Assembly: GCF_964355755.1 (NCBI RefSeq)
Contig: NC_092675.1
Coordinates: 27,568,412-27,632,411, forward strand
Length of the DNA: 64,000 bases
Direction of reading: 5' to 3'
Source: Antedon mediterranea
Lineage: Eukaryota; Echinodermata; Crinoidea; Comatulida; Antedonidae
Shown here: piece by piece, positions 58,346-64,000 of the stretch
Numbering within the stretch: the stretch's first letter is position 1
How the letters are laid out: every line of letters begins with the position of its first letter
Position numbers and translations under genes: made by a program
Notes under the pieces: model-generated
Told to the model about the DNA's origin: nothing
Seen by the model: only the letters and a program-made list of their open reading frames with translations
Database searches by the model: none

Positions 58346-61300
58346 GGCGTAAATCCAACGACAACGTTACTATTCTAAAAAGACGCTAAACTTTGGCTGT
58401 GTGATTTGGGAAGTTTTTAAAATAATATTTCATATAATAAACAATAACAATATAATGTTTTATTTTGTTCATTCACAGTTTTTAGCCTATTGTATATTTA
58501 TTTATTGCGTCACTTGTTTTGTTAAATTCTAGAATAAACAATTCTAGAAGATTAAAATATCAGAATTTGTTATGCAGTTTTTAACAATATAATATAATTC
58601 TATTTTAAAAAAAAATAAATTATTTGATTTTTGTTTGGCAGGTTAATTTTTTTAAACTACAACACTACATTCTTACCATTACAATAAAGAAAAAAAAATT
58701 GAACTGAAAAATATTAATACATAATATAAATTACTTTTAATTTTAAATTATACATTCACCTAAGATAGTTGTAAAGAAAAATCACATCTAAAATTACTAT
58801 GGCAAATTAAATACACATGTAATAAGTAAAAGTAATTTGTAAAAGTCACAGACCTATAGAAATTGTAGAAATATAATTGAATTAATTGGTTAATAACCTT
58901 TGATAAACATAGCAAGCTGCAAATTACTAATAAACGAGCCGTCAGCTATCTTCAATCCTGTACTGAAAATTCAGACGCACAGTACACACGAGGTTCGTTA
59001 AATCGCAGACTGGTACGTTCACGGAAATCAACAAGGAGGGGAAACAGTAGAAAAATGACTCATGCCAACATTTCGTTATTCTAACGAGATCTTCCTGGTG
59101 TTATAGCAGTCTACATGTTTTAACGCACGCTTTGTGTTGACAGGCCATCCCACTCGCCTTCAATATTGCCGAACATTCCCCGTTGATTTACTACATTTAA
59201 CTGAAAACCATAAGTTTTTTTTTTATTTTGTGGTTATCCACTTTAATCTTAAGTTAATGCATAGGTTATTAATATTAATAAACAAGTGGCACAAATTAAA
59301 AATAAGTTGGTACTCTAGATTTAACATTTTTAAATATGTATTTTTATTTGTATGGAGCTTTATTACAAATTTGAATTTTGCTGTGTTTCAAGCTTTCAAA
59401 TGCAAATTTGTTATATCAAAGCATCCATGGGTATTCTGTACAGCATTACAAAATTCATGGGGCATTCTTTCCCTGCTGCATATTAAGGTATGTTTTCAGC
59501 TCCATGAAAGACTACAATAAAGTGCATTGTTCCTTGGTGAACAACACACAAAAGCTATTCATCACATCACCAATGGAGGTCCGTTAAATATATTACAGCG
59601 TATTGTTGCCTATAGTTATTACAATAGGAGTTTGTGAATGTGAAAGGAAATTCATAAACATGCTATTGCTAGCCTAGAATAGAAAATTTCCATAGTTTCC
59701 TTATACAGGTATTGTGGTAGATAAACAGGTTAGACATCTGTACATACTAAAATCTAAACTATTATTAAGTAATTAGAAAATCAATAATTTACTTTTCTGG
59801 AATATTTTTGTTTTCAATAAAGGATCCTGCTACGCTGTCTGCACCAAGTTTTTACTGCCACAGATATAACAATGAATAATTTATGTTCCTTGCTAACTAG
59901 AACAGCAATAAAAATTAGGTCAAATAAAAAATCAATGTAAGGTCAAAAGTTGGATTCACTCCTACATCTAGCTTTTCAGTAGGAATCAAAAGTGTACTAT
60001 AATAAGTACAGTACAATGTATTTTGATTGAATGTACGATAAACACTCTATTGTATAAATAATTACAGGATTATTTGTAGTTTAAAAAAAACCTTAGGCAA
60101 TATTTCATAGTAAAGTAAATAATACATCAACCAAAATAACCACAATTCATAATCTGCTGACATTACTTTAAATAAACAAAGAACAATTTTTCACATTTTT
60201 TCTTTTACTATAATTTTATACATTGCTCCTCGTCCAAAAAAAGTAAAATCGGAGTCTATCCATTAAAAAAATTTGGTGCTAAGAACTGATATTATTTTTA
60301 AAGATATCTGATACAGATTTAAAAAAACAAACAAAATACTGATACCTAATTAGTTCAGAATGAGAAAACGTTAAGAAATTACCAAAATAAAAAATGAATA
60401 ATTCTTAATTAAAGATTTAAAAAAAAACTAAAATCATAAGTTCTAGCTAAAGCAATTCTCATTTTCTAACCAATTTTAAAAATAATTATTCTTTCTTATT
60501 TTTCAAAGGTCAAATTACAATGCGACCTTAAGAGAAGCTGGACAATTCTCACCTGCATGTAAGATTCCTAATTACACTTAAAAACACATTACTTCAAACA
60601 CCCTGTGTTTATATAGCTTTCTCAAATTGCCAGCCTGTACCAAGGCCTGTTGTTGCACTACTGTGGCCAGTTATTAGGTAGGTAGACCAGATCTGTACTG
60701 TTATATCTTATTTAAATTGGCTTCAAGCTGTGAACGCATCACATAAAAAGTCACTAAAGGTAAATTTACAGGATATTGAATCCATAAACTACATACAGGA
60801 AGAAGCATAATGTACTAGATACTGTACATTAAAGTACAATATACCAAGGTCACAAACAACATTTTACATTTAACTGTAAAAAACGTCAATCAAAGTTTTA
60901 GTTTACCTCTTAAAGAATACACAACTACAAATACTTTTTACACCAATTTCCTTGTCAGGTTTGTCCTTGTTGGCTTGCTACAATACAGAATTGTAAACAA
61001 AACGACCCTTTTTCTTACTAATACTAATAGTATACTAAATAACTTTAACTACATCACCTTGCATAATTGTATTTGTTGTAAAATAAAACAATACCTACTG
61101 TAAATACATATACAGAAGTATACTCTAGAAATTGTTAAGCGCCTTTTAATTATAAAATTCCAAAGACATCAACTGAGTTTCAAGTGAGAGGAAATTCTCT
61201 GAAAACCACAACAAAGCCCTCTGCTTTGGTTGGCCGCATTACAAACAATTTACTATTCATGATAATCAATAGAGTATGATCTAGAGTAGTGAATGCAATG

Positions 61301-62008
61301 GTACGGTGCATTTCATTTGATGAATATCTAACAGACTGTAATAAAAAAACAAGGGAGTGGTCTCACACGGTATTTTAATCATTTTTAGGTGGTAGAAAAT
61401 AGGAAAACAAGATGATTACAATCATGATTTCAAAAAAACCAAAATTATAAATTGACGTGCAGTTACAGTAGTTGGACAACAGGTTGACCTAATTTCGATA
61501 GTTCTACCTACCATTAAATTGAAGTGCATTGTGAGTTATTATTATTATATAAGTGCAGTCAGCTTAGACTCGCTTAGATTTACTGTTACTCTATGTTTAT
61601 CAGTAGTCCAACACAACGAAACAATCTACTGTACCAATGGTACTACCTTATTTGTTTTACAAAATAGATTTCTGAATTATCAATAAAATACTAACTTTTA
61701 ATTGTATTACGATAGAAATTATCTATTATCTACTAACTGCAGAAAATAAAATTCTGGGTTTACTATTTGCTGTTACTATAGTATCACACAATTAGAATTG
61801 GCTTTGAATCAAATTCACATGTGAATGAACACTTTTGTTTACATTCTGTAGATAACAATTCTAGAAAAACCCTGGATAATATTGATCAAAATACTATAGT
61901 AAACAATGATAAGGCTCAATGAATTGTAAAAGAGACTGCATATACAACCCTGCTATCCATTTATTTTGCAAGATTTTTGCAGCTATAAAAGAGGAGTGAC
62001 AGTTTCGG

Positions 62009-62503
62009 TTAAAGATGTATTGTCCCTTGAAACACAAAAAATGAAGGTCAAAATATTCTAAAGTCGAAAATTTGAGGCAAAAAACAACCAGTTTACGTAA
62101 TTAACAGGTAATTTAATTTGATTACATTTCATCTGGAAAATCGTCGTGAAAAAAAGTAAACAAATATTTAAAACCACGAGTATGCATTATGCATGATGTT
62201 AATTAGGATTGTTTACAACCCGTCATGGTTGAGAAGGTGTTTTCACACAGATTGCGAGGATGCATACAGAGTAGCCAAACAAGCGCGTTGCATTATGAGA
62301 TATGTTTTGATCGAAAACTTTGACTGGAAGTCAAAGTTATTTTTTGAACAAAAAACGTCTGTATTTCAGTTAAATGATTTTTTTTACAACAAATTTTTGG
62401 TGAAAGTTAATAATTTTTATGATACTTCAAAATGACTAACTTTTTTCGAAATATTTTTAAAATAATTTTTTTGGAATTAGTCACAGGGACAATACATCTT
62501 TAA
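62009..62503. mobile_element. MITE, termini TTAAAGATGTATTGTCCCT, copy 2
   Basis: It starts TTAAAGATGTATTGTCCCTT and ends AGGGACAATACATCTTTAA, perfect 19-base terminal inverted repeats, about 495 bases. It shares termini with 34182-34486. An 80-codon ORF inside shows no transposase motif. Confidence 0.92.
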
Positions 62504-62822
62504 GCTTAGTTCACACTATGCAAGGACTTGTCTCTTGATGCAAAGGCATACTCCCAATGCAACATGAACATGATCCTCTGCATTAGTATTATTATTAGTA
62601 TCAGCGCTGTGTATACAGAGTACAGTAGAAGGAACCTGCCTTTGAAGAATAAACTCATTGCAAATATACATAATATGATTGATCTACAAATTATTCCCAC
62701 AGTACAAACATGAAAACAGAAATTAATAATCTCATAAAATCAAATTAAGGTGCATGGCTTGCGAATGAATTACACATTTAAATCCTACTGCAATACCTAC
62801 ACAAGTAAAAACAATGCATGCA

Positions 62823-62945
62823 AGTTTGACAGAAAATGTGTAATGTGTCCAAATATGGTAGTGATATGCTTAAACATGGTAGTGACATCATCGTGTCCAT
62901 ATATGGGAACATTTGATAGTGTATACAGAGCAGTATACAGAGCAT
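62823..62945. mobile_element. CTCTGTCTACACTATCAAA-family MITE, copy E
   Basis: GTTTGACAGAAAATGTGTAA, TGTCCAAATATGGTAGTGAT, CATCATCGTGTCCATATATG and TTTGATAGTGTATACAGAGC are family landmarks; AACATGGTAGTGA is an extra inner unit. Confidence 0.88.
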
Positions 62946-63177
62946 TATAAGAGATGAAAAAGCAAACTGGCGCTGCAGAACAAGAGTCTTTCGCATGAAG
63001 CGAGTCATATCCTTGTAACTATTATAGTAAGGAAGTACAAACTAACACACTGGCAGAGGCAGGCGAACCTGTCAACTTGAGTTTGCGTATTGTTACATAA
63101 TACTATTGCATACCGCCTATATGTCAAGTTCAAACGTACAGTATAGTTGCGTGTCACATAATAACTCACTGATCTTA

Positions 63178-63325
63178 AGCTCTGTCTACACTATCAAAAT
63201 AATTTGACAAAAAAGTGTGATGTGCCTATGTATGGTAGTGATATGACATCATCATGTCCATATACAGTATGGGAACACATCACATCTTTGTTGTCACATA
63301 GAGTTTGATAGTGTTGACAGAGCTT
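63178..63325. mobile_element. CTCTGTCTACACTATCAAA-family MITE, copy F, most complete
   Basis: It starts AAGCTCTGTCTACACTATCA and ends GATAGTGTTGACAGAGCTT, with long inner pairing arms (GTGTGATGTGCC against GAACACATCACA, and ATGACATCATCATG at the centre). Confidence 0.95.
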
Positions 63326-63917
63326 TAATAGTTAGGTAGTGTCACTTCATCCTTGCTTTTTACGAATGCTAGGTTTAGAATTCTGGTTCGTCACAATACA
63401 CAATTCAATTGGTTTTAAAAAAAATGGGCAACCATCTCTGAGCTGCTATGTATTGACATCCAGGTCAGTAGTAGTAGTTTTAAGCCCAAAATAATGAGGT
63501 ACTGTACACAAAAACAAAACATAATTGTATTGTTTTGATGGTCATACCAATCTACCATCACACAGTACTTATATTGTGACCATGTGCTCTTGAGACCTGG
63601 ATAAATTCCAATTTGTAATACAAATAGTACAGAGTTATGATAATGAACTCTCCACAGCAGACCTACATTTTTTGTTTTTTTTTTTCTATTTGGTGGTAGG
63701 AGTGAGCCAAGTCTAGCCAAGTAGGTAAAACCACACTTGGTGATTCCCAAAGCCTGCAAACTATTATTAATGGATCTGGACAACTGACAGGTTGCTTATT
63801 ATCAAGGTCTCATTTTTTCTGATAGCTTTCACATGTTAAAATAATATCCTACATTTTTTAGATGACCACTGAAAAAGTGCCACCTTTTACAACATCAGGG
63901 TAATGTTGATAGCATTT

Positions 63918-64000
63918 TGTCTACACTATCAAACTAGTTTGACAACAAAAAAGTGTGATGTGCCCAAATATGGTAGTGGTATGCTGAAATATGGTAGTGA
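63918..64000. mobile_element. CTCTGTCTACACTATCAAA-family MITE, copy G, cut by the window edge
   Basis: TTGTCTACACTATCAAACTA, GTGTGATGTGCCCAAATATG and a doubled ATGGTAGTG unit are present; the right half lies outside. Confidence 0.9.

Larger units (their letters stand above)
58346..64000. other. region upstream of TET, no gene recognised
   Basis: The TET 5' UTR and promoter should begin just above 58346. Beyond that the stretch is AT-rich and contains only MITEs (62009, 62823, 63178, 63918) and short ORFs with no family signature. I searched by eye for a CXXC zinc-finger exon on the minus strand and did not see one. Confidence 0.5.

Noticed and set aside
59134-59520. 128-codon ORF rich in Phe/Leu
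   Set aside because: Composition follows AT-rich DNA; no membrane-protein family signature, and no splice or promoter signals.
62193-62435. 80-codon ORF as a transposase or small protein
   Set aside because: It lies inside a MITE with 19-base terminal repeats and has no transposase motif.

Overview
The window looks like nuclear DNA of an invertebrate deuterostome, most likely an echinoderm. It is AT-rich, its genes are split by short-to-long spliceosomal introns, and it carries many small foldback transposons, tRNA-derived SINE pieces and dense TAGGCCTA-type motifs. Gene content (TET, H2A.Z, REDD1/DDIT4, LRMDA, SLC15A4-type transporter, a death-fold NACHT-LRR receptor, a BCAP/BANK-related protein) fits a deuterostome. 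The species is inferred from family content, not shown directly. I built the gene models by reading splice sites and checking that codon phase is kept across every junction.

Layout. 113-488 (-): first coding exon of an SLC15 proton/oligopeptide transporter that runs off the left edge. 1341-3871 (+): four-exon, membrane-anchored protein of the DegT/DnrJ aminotransferase fold whose PLP lysine is replaced by glutamine. 5088-8584 (+): DED-NACHT-LRR receptor. 10956-15338 (+): seven-exon protein with a BCAP/BANK1-type ankyrin module and a TRADD-N-like segment, with a LINE remnant in one intron. 17301-18906 (-): complete histone H2A.Z, five exons. 24110-26386 (-): complete REDD1/DDIT4-type mTORC1 inhibitor, two exons. 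30878-44091 (-): complete LRMDA (C10orf11) orthologue, seven exons, including one AT-AC U12-type intron. 47151-58345 (-): TET 5-methylcytosine dioxygenase, nine coding exons, 1555 residues, with no CXXC domain in the transcript I can build. The right-hand 5.6 kb shows no gene.

Functional reading. Three of the first four genes (SLC15A4-like transporter, DED-NACHT-LRR, BCAP-like adaptor) belong to families used in endolysosomal or cytosolic innate immune signalling, so the left 15 kb may be an immune neighbourhood; this is inference. H2A.Z and TET are chromatin genes and REDD1 is a stress gene; I see no operon-like coupling among them.

The non-coding part is largely transposon debris. It includes a CTCTGTCTACACTATCAAA foldback family (seven copies), a TTGGTTCCCACTAG family (two), a TTAAAGATGTATTGTCCC family (two), TA-flanked pogo/Tc1-like MITEs, a short Helitron-like element with TC start and hairpin plus CTAG end, tRNA-derived SINEs, and several minisatellites. 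No CRISPR array, phage, bacterial operon or rRNA is present.
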